NCBI GenBank assembly: GCA_003550325.1
Contig: QKWP01000214.1
Coordinates: 168,918 to 232,917, forward strand
Direction of reading: 5' to 3'
DNA: 64,000 bases
DNA from: Gigaspora rosea
Lineage: Eukaryota > Glomeromycota > Glomeromycetes > Diversisporales > Gigasporaceae
This document shows, one piece after another, positions 1 to 11,462 of this stretch. The notes under the pieces were generated by a model, which saw nothing but the letters and a program-made list of their open reading frames with translations, made no database searches and was not told where the DNA came from. How positions within the stretch are numbered: position 1 is the first letter of the stretch; the number at the start of each line of letters is the position of its first letter. A program made the translations under genes and the position numbers.

Positions 1-744
1 GCCATTGTGCTATTTTGATAGACATTTAAATTTTATATTTCGAACAAAGATAACTCAGCAACTAACCAAATTCAATGGCTTTTTTTATCATAATTATACA
101 GTATTATAAAATTAAATTTAAAAAGTTTATTAGGTTTGATTGATCAGTTGCTGTTCAAAGTTTAAATGTCTATTAAAATATCGTGTAAAATTTTTGCAAA
201 GTTTTTGAACTAAGTTAACTGGCAATCACCAATCAAATCAAATAAATTTTTTTATTTTGATTCAAAAAAAAATGTAGAATCAAAATAAATGTTTATCGAA
301 ATTTGGTTGAGTATTTGCCAAGTTAACTTTATTCAAAGTCTACAAAAATCATCTGTATTAATTTTTTAACAGGCATTTTTATTTTCTAAGACTTAAGATA
401 AAGGCACTTCAGAAGCCATTTAGCCAAAATTGATGCTTTTATTTACTAATTTTGCAGTTATGTCAAATTAAAATTAAAAAATTCACCAAATTTTGTTAGC
501 TATCTTTGCTCGAATTGTAACAAATTTTAAAATTTATGTCAAAAATTATTGCCATACTGATAAGAGAGTCATATGTTTTGCTATTAATAGCAGGGCTGAG
601 AATTTTATGATTTCAAAAAACAGCAGAATTTCTTTTAACATGGCCAATTACAGAAATAATCTTTAGTTAAAACAAGCAGTAGACTAATAAAAGTGGCGAC
701 AATAATTCAATATAAATTTATGTGATCTTGATTATAGGAATAAA
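1..744. other. Gene-free A+T-rich stretch
   Basis: Very A+T-rich DNA with no open frame of credible composition and no RNA gene recognised. Nothing beyond short homopolymer runs is visible. Confidence 0.6.
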
Positions 745-800
745 TATAGAGAGCATACAACATCCCTCAACAAAGGGCGAAGGCACACTCTTATATACAT

Positions 801-853
801 TTTTAACATTTGAACGTCTATGCTATTTTTTAACATTTGAACGTCTATGCTAT
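801..853. repeat. Two-copy tandem repeat in the 3' flank of the first Sel1 gene
   Basis: Two identical 26-base units (801-826 and 828-853) containing AACATTTGAACGTCTATGC stand side by side. The paralogous flank near 14840-14865 has a related but single, diverged version, so the doubling happened after the two gene copies separated. Confidence 0.7.
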
Positions 854-1449
854 TTATTGAAAATAAAGATTTTGCAAGCAATACAAAATGTCTTTAACTG
901 CATATAATTACAATATTCTTTGGAAAAATATATGACTTACAAAGCAATTTAATTGTTACACCTGTATTCAGATTATAACTTCGATTGAACCATTCGACTT
1001 TGCCTACTTTTACAAATTCTCTTTTTCCATCTCTTTAATATTTTCAAATTTAACTATAATAAATTATTAGCCATTATAAATCACATCATTGGTGTTAAAC
1101 GCCAAATATAATTTTATTATACAAATTTAGGGTTAGTGCAGTTTATTAAAAATTCGATATAAAGGTCCAAATTTTCTTAAACTTAAGGTTTTCGGGGTTC
1201 TGAACATTTACTTAGAATATCAAACCCTAATTATTTAGTTAGTTGTTTGAGATATAGTAATAGTGGAGTTGGACAGAACTAGCGTGAATGATTATTGTTT
1301 TGCAACTAAAAATTTTATTAAATTTAAAACTTGAAAATAAAAAACCGAGTAATTTTTTCCTCTATTAATGCTATACAATTGTTGAAATGTATAAAAAACA
1401 AAAATGCGATTATGTCAAGAAAAAAAGATGAAGTACATTACTTTGACAC

Positions 1450-1720
1450 TAAAAAATTGGCTTTTTGTAAGTCTCCTGTAGCTCCAATTCCATTTTATTG
1501 GCAGTCAAAGAAAGTTCATTTCAATAGTAAATTAATGTTTGCAAATCGGGTAATAATTATATGCTTTGCGGTTGTTAATCTCAACACCAATTCTATAAAG
1601 ATAAAAAGACCCAAGTTGAAATTTTTACAGAAATATCCATTTGTTGCAGATGTTTAAAAAAATAGGAGTTACTTCGTTCATCTCATTCAACCTCAATTCC
1701 ACCTAAATCATACACTCAAG
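1450..1720 (-). pseudogene. Decayed extra Sel1 repeats downstream of the first Sel1 gene
   Basis: Read on the minus strand beyond the stop of the upstream Sel1 gene, three fragments still spell Sel1-like words: GGIEVE followed by DERSNSYFF (about 1660-1715), YLYRIGVEINNRKAYNYY (about 1550-1610) and NGIGATGDLQKA (about 1457-1500). They are in shifted frames and separated by stops. The expected spacing of Sel1 units is only roughly kept. The simplest reading is that the ancestral protein was at least three repeats longer and lost its C-terminal part. A spliced 3' exon is less likely because the pieces do not share a frame. Confidence 0.6.
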
Positions 1721-1723
1721 AGT

Positions 1724-2917
1724 CTATTTTATTAGTGTCATACTAACGTGTTTTTGATAATAGATAAACGCTTTATATTCATCCATTTCAACTCCAATTC
1801 CATAATGATAACAATAACCAACTTGATATGTTCCATTATCATTATCCATATTAGCCGATTTTTCATAATAAACAAACGCTTTGTGTTTATCCTTTTCAGT
1901 TCCAATTCCATTTTCATAACAATATCCGAGATTATACATTCCTCTAGAATTACCCAGATTAGCAGATTTTTGATAATAAATTAATGCCTTATGATCATCT
2001 CTTTCAACTCCGATCCCATTTTGGTAACAATATCCAAGCCAGTTTATTCCACTAGAATTACCCATGACAGCAGATTTTTGAAAATAAATAAAAGCCTTAT
2101 GCTCATCTTTTACAACACCAATTCCTTTTTCATAACAAAATCCGACATCATACATTCCACTTGCGTTACCCATGTCAGCAGATTTTTGATAGTAAATGAA
2201 TGCCTTATGTTCATCTTTTTTAACCCCAATGCCACTTTCATAACAATACCCTAGGCTATTCATTCCTATAGCATGACCTATTTCAGCTAATTTTCGGTAA
2301 TAACTCAATGCCTTATTGACATCTTTTTCAACTCCGATTCCATCTCGATAACAATAACCGAGGAACATGATTCCAAATTGATCATCCATATCTGCTGATT
2401 TTTTATAGTAAGTGAATGCTTTATGGTCGTCTTTTTCAACCCCGATTCCACGTTGATAATAAGAGCCGAGGTCACATATTCCGATAGAATTTCCCATCTC
2501 TGCTGATTTTTGACTATGAATAAATGCTTTATAATTGTCTTTTTTAATCCATATTCCATATTCATAGCAATATGCAAAAATGTTTTGAATTATAGGATTG
2601 TTTTGAATAATAGGGTTTGTTTGGTTATTCAAACATAAGCTGATTATTTCTTCTGGGTTTTGCTGCTTATTTGTCAAATGCTGATCTATTGAATAAAGAA
2701 TTGAGTCATAATAATTTCCTTTCATAACTTCTTTATTATGCAAATCGCATAATTCTTCAATAACTCTATTTAAGAAATCCTGTAAATTATACATTGAAAA
2801 ATCTGTTGGATTTGAAGTATTAGCAACGTAATCCTTATCATCATGAACGGTGTTTTTTATTGAAAATTCTGCAGATGGGTTATTATAAATGCTTAGCAAG
2901 CTTTTTTCATTTGACAT
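1724..2917 (-). CDS. Sel1-repeat protein, copy 1 (397 aa)
   Basis: Single-exon gene encoding 397 aa. Residues 1-112 form an N-terminal part with the stretch RVIEELCDLHNKEVMKGNYY, of a kind that in mycorrhizal fungi often links a kinase domain to Sel1 repeats. Residues 113-397 hold eight Sel1 units of 36 aa with the repeated pattern LGYCY..GIGVEKD.HKAF.YYQKSA. Sel1 repeats are alpha/alpha solenoids that act as scaffolds; no catalytic domain, signal peptide or membrane segment is seen. The start at 2917 is supported by the paralogue, which begins with the same MSN.KSL. word and is also 397 aa long. Decayed repeats follow the stop codon. The partner and pathway are unknown. Confidence 0.88.
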   Translation of the reverse strand: MSNEKSLLSIYNNPSAEFSIKNTVHDDKDYVANTSNPTDFSMYNLQDFLNRVIEELCDLHNKEVMKGNYYDSILYSIDQHLTNKQQNPEEIISLCLNNQTNPIIQNNPIIQNIFAYCYEYGIWIKKDNYKAFIHSQKSAEMGNSIGICDLGSYYQRGIGVEKDDHKAFTYYKKSADMDDQFGIMFLGYCYRDGIGVEKDVNKALSYYRKLAEIGHAIGMNSLGYCYESGIGVKKDEHKAFIYYQKSADMGNASGMYDVGFCYEKGIGVVKDEHKAFIYFQKSAVMGNSSGINWLGYCYQNGIGVERDDHKALIYYQKSANLGNSRGMYNLGYCYENGIGTEKDKHKAFVYYEKSANMDNDNGTYQVGYCYHYGIGVEMDEYKAFIYYQKHVSMTLIK

Positions 2918-4440
2918 GGTGAAGGTAAATTATAAGGAATGAACAGAAAATGATTATTATATTACGTACAGCACAATACAATAAATTACGATTCTTGACG
3001 TATTTTGTACTATGCTACACAGGTTGAAAAAGGGGCATATAATATTTACGCTGTGAAACCGGAAACGTGACCTGATGTCATAGAAGACAAGATTGGTTGA
3101 TGTAAATCAATTTCGGTAACCTATTTATATCTACTTTTTTTAGAATTGTAACGTTTAACAAAATTCGACAGACTTTGCTTATACTTCTCATTCATTGGAA
3201 AATACGGAGTTAATTTATAAAAATACTGTAGACAGTCAACTAAAGAAATGCAACTAAAATGTATTTGTTACTGATTAAACAAAGTTATTATAAATAAACC
3301 AATACTAATCATTTAGCTTAGTATTGTAAATGTAAGACTGTTACATTGAAAGAATCGGGTTTATGTTTGGGTTTGTGTAATGTTCTTGTGTCTATTGATC
3401 ATAGGTAATAGATTTGAGCCTATTGATAATAAAGCATATAATGTACTTGGTTTTGGTGGCAAATATTAATTCTCGTGCTTTATATCTTTTTGTCATATAA
3501 AATTAAATCTTGGTGTTTGTGTTTCTTCTGCATATATTCACTATCTTTCTATGTAATATTGCAAAACATCAAATACGTATTAAAATTTGGTTGGTTAATT
3601 ATCACGAGTAATCATGGATTGATCTACAAAAATTAACCAATAGACAAATGTCTTCTGAATTAGCTATGGGCGTATACTTATTTCTGAAAGTGATAAGGAA
3701 AAGATAGAAATTTCACAATATAATATGAACTCTCGGTCTAACTTCGCATGCTATTAGCGAAAATAACAAATAGTAACACGTGATTTGTATCACTTGCAGA
3801 AATCAGTAATTCTAGCCCCAAAGTACTGTTGCTCAATGAACTTGCACTGCAGTTGCCGCAACAAAATAATCTCCACTAATCAGGTAACGCTATATATAAC
3901 ACGATTAAAGGTATCTGCCAAAAGTGAAGCTTTTTTAACCATGTTCAAATTAAATACTAGCGAAAGTGAGCTGGTTTCATATGCACACTAAAAAAAATCA
4001 TTTTATTTGTTCATACTTTTAATGGATTTTCAAATTTTGGCAAGATTATTTAATGGGAATTTCAGCTATATAAAGTGAAAAAAAACAATCTAAATTTTAA
4101 GTTTGGCGAAGTCAATAATGTTGTTTTATTTGATTTTCATCTGGAATGAAATATTTTTTTCTCAAAATAAATAATTATAGTCAAAACTTTCTATTGATTT
4201 AATAGTCAAGGCTGCTATTAAAACATACAAATATCTATACTACAAGAATTCTAATATTGCAAACTTTAAATTTTTGGATTAAGCATATTCAAATTTACTA
4301 TATAAGTGTGCAAATAAATATTTCTGGTAGGCATTTTTATATTTTACTATTATTTGGGATAAATATTTAACAAATGCATTTTTGACCATTCTTTCTTTGT
4401 TAAATGAAGTATATTAATATTTTCTAATCAAATAAAATAT
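2918..4440. other. Gene-free stretch upstream of the first Sel1 gene
   Basis: No gene recognised. The first few hundred bases should hold the promoter of the minus-strand Sel1 gene, but no clear core promoter motif stands out in the A+T-rich background. Confidence 0.5.
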
Positions 4441-4441
4441 A

Positions 4442-4619
4442 CAGTTAGACCTCCGTAAATGCACGGCCTATGAAAAGCCTCCTATATGCACATCTTTTCT
4501 TGGGCCAACTAATATAACGCATATAGATTTTTACCTCCCTAAATATAATACCTCTCTAAATGCAAATTAACTCAATTTTTACATATGGTTCCATTGTAAT
4601 GTATTTAAGGGTCTGACTG
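4442..4619. mobile_element. Short pogo/Tc1-mariner-like MITE
   Basis: The left end CAGTTAGACCTCCGTAAATG is mirrored by the right end, whose reverse complement is CAGTCAGACCCTTAAATAC. A TA dinucleotide precedes the left end; on the right the expected TA reads CA. The ends resemble those of the larger element at 18699-19434 (CAGTCTGATC / CAGTTTGACC). No coding capacity. The Tc1-mariner/pogo placement rests on the CAGT ends and TA target only. Confidence 0.6.
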
Positions 4620-4974
4620 CATTTTTATATTAATAAACTGCATTGTTTTATGAAAATAAAAAGTATTTAAAATTTGTCAATAATATTATTATTACATTTT
4701 CTTTTTACTTTTTATATTATTTTTATATTATTTTTTACAGTATATAAAGAAACTTACATATTGATTACCTTTTTGAATATTTGCTTTTATGTTAACTCTA
4801 TAGTTAATAGTATATCTTTCACAATACGCTGATAGTTAAAAGTAAATTACCTTCCTAACTTTTTAAATAAAAAGTACAGTCTTAAAATTTTTATTATAAA
4901 AATAGCATTAACTATATATAAATTAGCATATTTTTTTAAATCACTATAACAAAAGTTATATAAGAGTAAAACTC

Positions 4975-5325
4975 AAATTAAATTTAAAAATTTTAAAAAG
5001 GATTTTGATAAATTTAGCAGGTTGCGATATCGCAGGTTAATATTTAAAAAAAATTAAAATGATTATTAGTTAGGGTTAGGGTCAGAACTAGTATTAATAT
5101 TAGGTTAGAGGGTGCATATATATATGCAAAATTAAGCGCTAAAAACTTTTAATTAGAAGCCCAAGACTAGTTTACTTAATGAAATTTCAAGTTCTTTAAA
5201 ATTTTTGTAATTTTTCCTAATTTTTCGTTCGTTTGTTACACAAGATCCTGTGATCTAATTGGTCAATCATATTAACCTGCGATATTTATCAACCTCCTTT
5301 TAAAAATTAGAAATTTATAATTTAC
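4975..5325. mobile_element. TIR element with shared core (member a)
   Basis: Inverted ends of about 40 bp can be aligned: the inner word ATCGCAGGTTAATAT (5029-5043) is mirrored at 5270-5286, and the outer part AAAAGGA..TTGATAAAT is also mirrored. The left end carries an extra palindromic word GCGATATCGC. The interior holds TTAGGGTTAGGGTCAGAACTAG and GATCCTGTGATCTAATTGG, both of which have diverged counterparts inside the element at 32129-32465. Target duplication not resolved. Confidence 0.65.
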
Positions 5326-5391
5326 TAGGATGGTGATATATAACTACTTCTAATGAACTAATTAAAATGCAAGATCAAATGTAATATGAAA

Positions 5392-5521
5392 CAGGAATAA
5401 CAAAATTGGAATTTATTTGCCTTTTTCAAATGATCTAGGTTATTTTAGACTAAAATTCATAAGATTATTTGAGATCATTTGAGATCATTTGAAAGTTATT
5501 TGAAGGTCATTTACTATTCCT
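5392..5521. mobile_element. 130-bp mini-element with 9-bp target duplication
   Basis: The word AATATGAAA stands at 5383-5391 and again at 5522-5530, directly flanking a segment that begins CAGGAATAAC and ends TTACTATTCCT (inverted match AGGAATA). The interior repeats GAGATCATTT. A 9-bp target duplication with short TIRs is typical of Mutator-like non-autonomous elements. The TIR is short, so the family is uncertain. Confidence 0.6.
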
Positions 5522-5669
5522 AATATGAAATCAAAGCAATTATAAAATTTTTAAAATTAGCTATGGTATCAGTGGCTTTAAATCTCCAATCATGTGATTT
5601 TGTTCACTTTTGCCAAAAGTCATGTGATTTAAAAAATATCCAATCAAAATGCAAGATTTGGATGGCTCA

Positions 5670-5905
5670 TTTTTTTTTAGAAAACACTTTTATTTTTTTA
5701 GAGAGTGCTTTTATTTTTTTAGAGCACTTTTATTTTTTTTGTTAAATATGCTCTCTTTTTTTAAAGAAAGCTTTTTGGCTTTTTTTTAAAAAGCACTCTT
5801 TTTTTTAAAAAAGAGCTTTTGTTTTTAAGAGAGTTTTTTGGCTTTTTTTTTTAAAAAGCACTCTTTTTTTTTTTTTAAAGAGAGCTTTTGTTTTTTAGAG
5901 ACCAA
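5670..5905. repeat. T-rich degenerate tandem repeat
   Basis: Repeated words such as GAGTGCTTTTATTTTTTTAG and AAAGAGAGCTTTTGGCTTTTT alternate over about 230 bp. It is simple-sequence expansion with no coding value. Confidence 0.65.
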
Positions 5906-6409
5906 AATATTTTTTTGCTGCCTGAAATATGCATCATGCGATCATAATAGTACATTCTAATTTGTTTAAATTAAAAATATATATGTTTATATTTTTACAA
6001 TCTATTAATAAATTGTTAATTTTTAAAAGGCCACTACTCTACTAGCTTAGCTTTAAATTGAAATCTAAACCACAATTTTTATTCTTTAGGCATTAAGAAC
6101 AAAATTTGTAGATTAATTTTACATTTTATAAATTTTTAAAAGAGAAGTAGTATTTTTTGTAAAGCTATTTTTTATGGAAATTTAAAGCTGCTAGCACCAT
6201 ATAATATAAAATTTTGCTATAAAACCATCTTTTGTACTCTAACAAAAACCTTTCTTACAAAATTTTAAATCAAAACCTTTAATAAAGCATTCTGTTCTAA
6301 TTTAATTAAAACTTAGATTTTTTATTTTTTTTCTAGTTAAAGTACCTATTTTTGAAATTAGACCTCAAAAGGTTGTCCTATATAAAGAAATTCTGATATT
6401 TGTATATTA

Positions 6410-6700
6410 ATAAGGATACAACTAGCATACTCACAACTTTTGGTTTTCTATTTAAATAGATACCCAAAGGTTCTATACTAGCTGCAATTGATTTATTTGA
6501 ATTATCAATTTAAACCCTCTGATTATTGCTTACTGCCAATTTTTTTTTGTATCATTAGAACTCTGACTGTTTTGGATTCTTATCCATACTTTTAGAACTG
6601 CTTATTCTCAGTGAGTAACTTGGTAAAGTGGTATCTATCCCACTTAGGTATTCATTTACACTTCAGTAATTGTTACTATAGTATTAACAGAACCCGAATA
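6410..6700 (-). mobile_element. Degraded fragment of the long tRNA-derived SINE family
   Basis: The words GGATACAACTAGC, CTATACTAGCTGC and TTTAAACCCTCTGATTAT match the body of the full copies at 33964-34725, 42402-43424 and 45210-45946 in the same order. The tRNA-like head and tail are not recognisable here. Confidence 0.65.
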
Positions 6701-6864
6701 TTTTATATAAGTTTATATTTGAGCATCATAGTAATTTTTTTTTGGTTAGCATTTTATATTGGTATATAAGCTATATTTTTAATATTAGATAGAACTTTTA
6801 CCCAATTTTAACTTTTTTTGAAATATAACATTTTCTTTTAAAAAAAAAACAAAAAAAAAACAAA

Positions 6865-7017
6865 NNNNNNNNNNNNNNNNNNNNNNNNNNNNNNNNNNNN
6901 NNNNNNNNNNNNNNNNNNNNNNNNNNNNNNNNNNNNNNNNNNNNNNNNNNNNNNNNNNNNNNNNNNNNNNNNNNNNNNNNNNNNNNNNNNNNNNNNNNNN
7001 NNNNNNNNNNNNNNNNN
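6865..7017. other. Sequence gap (N run)
   Basis: A run of 153 unknown bases bounded by A homopolymers on both sides, as expected where assembly failed in a poly-A tract. Confidence 0.98.
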
Positions 7018-7254
7018 AAAAAAAAAAAAAAAAAAAAAATTAAATTTAAAAAAAAAAAAAAAAAATAATAACATTACATTTTCTAAAAAAAAACCAAATT
7101 TATATTTTCTAAAAAAAATAAAAAAAATTTTAACTCATTTGATCTATAATCTGTCATATATTATAAATAATATAGTATAAAATAAAAAAATCTAGTTTAC
7201 ACTATTTTTTCTAATATTACCTGCTAGGTCACTATTATGGGCTGAATTTTTTAT

Positions 7255-7440
7255 TGGCACATTTCATATATAAGATTTATAAAAATTACCCATTAGCATT
7301 CTTTTAAATATACTCTTTTTGCCTATTAGCTGTTTTCAAATATAGCCTTTTTCTACTTTTCAAATATAAACTTTTTTTAAAAAAAGGGCCTCTATTAAAA
7401 ATTTTTCAAATATGACCTTATATAGATTGTTCAGAGTCCT
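7255..7440. repeat. Dispersed repeat, short copy
   Basis: The segment from ATAAGATTTATAAAAATTACC to CTATATAGATTGTTC matches 58735-59347 in the same orientation. The second copy carries about 450 bp of additional sequence in its middle, so one copy has been interrupted or the other has lost its centre. Confidence 0.7.
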
Positions 7441-9453
7441 GTATTAACCATTACTTGCAAGTCAGAGTTACCTGATCTTTTAATATTATTTTTTTTGCTC
7501 TTGCAAAGTTCACAAACCTCAGCACCTTATCTCTTTGTCTTTATGAGCTATACTCTAGTAATTCAAAACTTCTAAGCTAGTTAGTCCAAAAAAATTAGTT
7601 AAACAAATCTTATATGCTCATAATTTTCTTTTTTTTTGATGCATACTTTTGAAATATATACTCTTTTTCTCTAGTAGTGAACCTCTTTCTCAAGAATCTT
7701 GTTATCCAGTTTTCTGGTTCTATTACTTAATCTAACTCTATTCTATAGTTTATCAAAAAGTTTACTACTTATTTACTCAAATCTTGCTAAGCAGATTTCT
7801 AATTTCAAATTCTCTGGTTTTACACAATTCTAGAAGACTTATTGTAGGTTTGTACTAGATAACAGCTTGTTTTTCATGGATGCCTCTAGAAGCTCTCATG
7901 CACATGTAGGATAGTGTTCCTAAGTTACAGATCTAATAATGCAATTTTAGTCAAAATTAGTTACTATTATACAAATATAAATATTTGAAAATGTTTTTAG
8001 AAGAATTTGAACTTTGTATTTTAGTTAAAATTTGCTTGGTATGACAACAATTAAACTTTTATTCTAACTCTAAACTAACAAATTAATTATTGCTTTGTTT
8101 TTATATTATATTAGATCTTATATTATATCAAAATATTGAATGTATTAGTAGTATTATTATATTTTTGGTATATAAACTAGCCAATATAAAAAAACTTAAA
8201 AAAGCAAAATTCTCAAAAAATTCTACTCAATTCTACCTTTAATTTATTTGAAGCTTTAATACTAGTAAATGCACAAGTGGAAATAAAGATAAATATAATT
8301 TTATATAATTATTTTTTTTATAGTAGCAAAAATATTGGTTTAAATAAAAAAAAACTCTTTCCACTGATCTCCATTGTATTATGTTTTTACCCACACCCAT
8401 TTTTTAGCGGCTTAAATAAGAAAAACCACACAGTTATACTGTACACGAACGTTTTCAACTATTGTCACTCTCTATAAGCTAGTTACCTACTCCTCCTTAA
8501 TCTGCATAAACTTGTTAAATATTACTTTTACAACTAGTAGCTTTGTTTCAGCAAAGAAACTAGTTTGTCAAACAATTTTATTTAAACCTTATACTGCGAG
8601 TACACTTTTATACAACTATACAACTATACTCTATCATTAGAGTTACAACCATACACACTATAACACAATTTTAGTTACTACAACTAATGACCCAAATACT
8701 AGATACCCATACACTTTCATAAAACGACACAAAATTTTACTCAAAAGTGGAATTCCAGCTCACCCCCATCAAATCAAACAATTACATCATCACTTACAAA
8801 AATGGAACGATTTTTAACAAATCAATACAACAACAATAACACGTTACCCAATTAACACAACAAATACAACATGCTACCGAATTCACATGACCCATTTGAT
8901 CAATAATTTACTATACACCAGAAGTTAATCTACAACTATATCAACTGACCACCATCGATTACAACTACACATTGGAACTTTTTATACCTCCGGAACTTAC
9001 TATAAATACCAAATATTCGACTATCCACCGGCTAGTCTGATTATACATGACCAATATACCATACTTCTTTCGACTTACTTATGAATATTATTACCCCAAT
9101 TTTAACATGCATTCAATCTGTGTTTTCTTTCTACAAAATGTATAAATAGCTCTTCATAAATAGACATAGAAATTTTCACAGCATAAGCTTGGTCTTTGAT
9201 CACTTTTGGCTAAGAGTAGGCAATAGGCCTCTCTTAAAATTATACATATATTTCCTTTTTAATGACTAAGTAGTAGTAGTGGCATTTGCTATTGCTGCTC
9301 TTAGCCAAGCCTAGATCGTAGGTAAAGTAGCCTAAGCCTTAGTTTAGTACAACTTAATGTATCTCATACCGTCGATATAATGCACAGTATCATATATATT
9401 AAATAATAAACAACCTAAGGCAAGATCTCGCTTATAAAAAAAAAATATTGGTT
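7441..9453. other. Gene-free stretch, possibly containing an old solo-LTR-like sequence
   Basis: No coding region recognised. Between about 8500 and 9450 the composition shifts to AC-rich and there is a TATAAATAG box at about 9141 followed by AATAAA at about 9403, an order seen in LTRs. No matching second copy or target duplication was found, so this is only a possibility. Confidence 0.3.
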
Positions 9454-9460
9454 TAAATTT

Positions 9461-10466
9461 GGGACCGCTATTTACACCATGGTTTTTGCTATTTGCACCA
9501 TGGATTTTGTGTTCATTAGATCATCAATCAACCTTTTTTATTTGCACCATGGTAATATATGTTGCACCAATAAAAACTCACCTTTTTTGTAGATTCACGC
9601 CATTAATATTGTGTAATATTACACAAATCTTGGTTTGGTAATCTAGTAGGCCTGCTAATTTAATTTTATAATGCAGGCCAACCCTAACTCTAATTTTATA
9701 ATTCGGGCCAACCCTTACCCTAATTTTTAAGGCCTTAACATAATGTATTTTTGCATAACCTCAGACTGTTTTAATGCTGCACCAATAAAAACTCACCTTT
9801 TTTGTAGATTAACAACATATAGAAGTACAAAATAAGATTTTTCAAATGTTCATGTAACAATACCATGGTGCAAATAGAAAAGGTTGATTGATGATCTAAT
9901 GTTACACATAGTGAATTAACGCGATTATATTATGCTCGATCATTGATCGATTAAGATCAATAATCGAGCACCAATTGATAGGCTCGAGCAACAATAGGTC
10001 AATCAATGATTGATAATGCTGATCGATTAAAAATTTTTTAATATGATTTCACTCGGGATATTATTTAATTTCTGATCTAAATGTCTAACGCTAATATTTC
10101 ATATGGCCGAAAATTTTTGATGAAAATGTTGTAATTATTAATATCGGGCGCATTGTGTTACAAGAAGAGATGTAATTTTATAAGGTTGCATGACCTTATT
10201 ATTTTTAATATAATATTTTTTAACTGGTAAATATAATATAATCGATCAATGATTGACTTAATTATTGATCAATTATATTCACTCAAGCTCAAAATTACAT
10301 GCTTGATCGATCATACTAGATCAAGCATGTATTCTTGATTTTTGATCGATTTAAAAACTTTTTTCGGGTCAATCATCGATCAATAATTTTTTTGCCAAGT
10401 CAATTCACTAGTTACACAAAATCCATGGTGCAAATAGCAAAAAACATGGTGTAAATAGCAGTTCCC
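9461..10466. mobile_element. TIR element of ~1 kb with long inverted arms
   Basis: The left arm (9461-9556, starting GGGACCGCTATTTACACCAT) is mirrored by the right arm, which ends ATAGCAGTTCCC at 10466 and is split by a younger insertion at 9909-10410. Rejoined on paper as an empty site, the arms pair over about 95 bp. TAAATTT stands on both sides (9454-9460 and 10467-10473), a likely 7-bp target duplication. The interior has a 33-bp direct repeat beginning TGCACCAATAAAAACTCACC (9564 and 9780). No coding capacity; superfamily not assigned. Confidence 0.8.
9909..10410. mobile_element. hAT-like MITE nested in the preceding element
   Basis: The 8-bp word GTTACACA flanks the insert (9901-9908 and 10411-10418). 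Its ends are inverted: TAGTGAATTAAC on the left, and the reverse complement of the right end is TAGTGAATTGAC. An 8-bp target duplication and TIRs starting TAGNG fit the hAT superfamily. The interior is rich in overlapping GATCAATNATTGATC-type words and has no open frame. Confidence 0.85.
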
Positions 10467-10973
10467 TAAATTTATTGCTCTTTTTAAATTAGCATGACTC
10501 GGCTAATCATTTTTCACTTTAAAAATCTGCACATTTCCTAATTTTAGTGATTTTTGTAAATAAATCTAATTATTTTGCCTATAAATAAAAATTTTCTAGA
10601 TTTTTCTTTTATTTTTATTTTTGTAATACTGTATCAAACTATATATAAAAACTGGCAATAGATTTGGCCAAATAAAATAGAAAATTTTAGTATTTTTCAT
10701 TACTAATTATAAAGAAATAATAATTAATAAACTGCTTCTATTGATATAAAGCTGTCTATATTCAGTTAAACATTATAAAATTTTATATAAACTTTCAAAA
10801 AAAAACCTCAAAAATCGAAATTGACTGTGTTAATATTAAGAAATCTTTGCTCAACATTTAAAAAAATTTATTTACAATTAGAGAATTTGGTAATCCTAGG
10901 TAAAAAATTAAATAATATTATTTTTAGACAATTACAGACTTGTAATTAGTGATAAAAATTGCCAAAAATTTTG

Positions 10974-11075
10974 CAATCAATTAGTTGTCAACTTTTTGTT
11001 TATTCAATTTTTATTCGATTTTTATTCGATTTTATTATACAATTAGTTGTCAACTTTGTCAACTAATTGATTTGA
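10974..11075. repeat. Small inverted repeat, ~100 bp
   Basis: CAATCAATTAGTTGTCAAC at the left is mirrored by GTCAACTAATTGATTTG at the right. Related AATCAATTAGTTG words occur at 44572-44645. It may be a very short MITE; no target duplication is clear. Confidence 0.55.
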
Positions 11076-11462
11076 TCAATTTTCAATTTTTGATTTGCAT
11101 TACTACTTGCAATTTGATATTAAATTCTAAATTTCTGATTTCTAGATTATACATGATATGTAATATATAAAATTTGATAGATACACTAATTTGAAAAGGA
11201 TAATAATTATTTATATTTACTTGTTTTAAAAAGATTTATATTAGTTTTTTTATTAATATTAGATTTCTTTAAAAACATAAATCATAAATATACACTGATT
11301 ATAGATTCTAATTCTAAATCCAGCCTAACTATAAAAAATCTTATAAAATTTTATATTAAAAAAAGTTCAAAACTAATAATATACATAATGTATTCAAATT
11401 ACTTTTAGATAAAGTTGAAAGGTAATTATAAAATATAAAAAACTTAAATAAACGATATACAA

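Larger units (their letters stand above)
745..2917 (-). repeat. Copy 1 of a ~2.1 kb segmental duplication carrying a Sel1 gene
   Basis: The Sel1 coding region and about 980 bp of its 3' flank match the segment at about 14750-16805 in the same orientation, about 14 kb away. Matching flank landmarks include the run around CTTATATACAT (790 against 14809), the run around TTACACCTGTATTCA (956 against 15130) and the decayed repeats just beyond the stop codon. Similarity fades close to the start codon, so the promoter region was not clearly part of the duplicated unit or has diverged more. Confidence 0.8.

Noticed and set aside
1331-1657. Plus-strand frame of 108 aa
   Set aside because: It lies antisense to decayed Sel1 repeats; the minus-strand Sel1 words explain the openness.
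1748-2254. Open frames on the plus strand across the first Sel1 gene
   Set aside because: They are antisense shadows of the 108-bp Sel1 repeat units, rich in Ile/Ser/Phe, with no family resemblance; the minus strand carries the real protein.
6838-7074. Frame through the N run
   Set aside because: It consists of unknown bases and homopolymer-encoded Phe.
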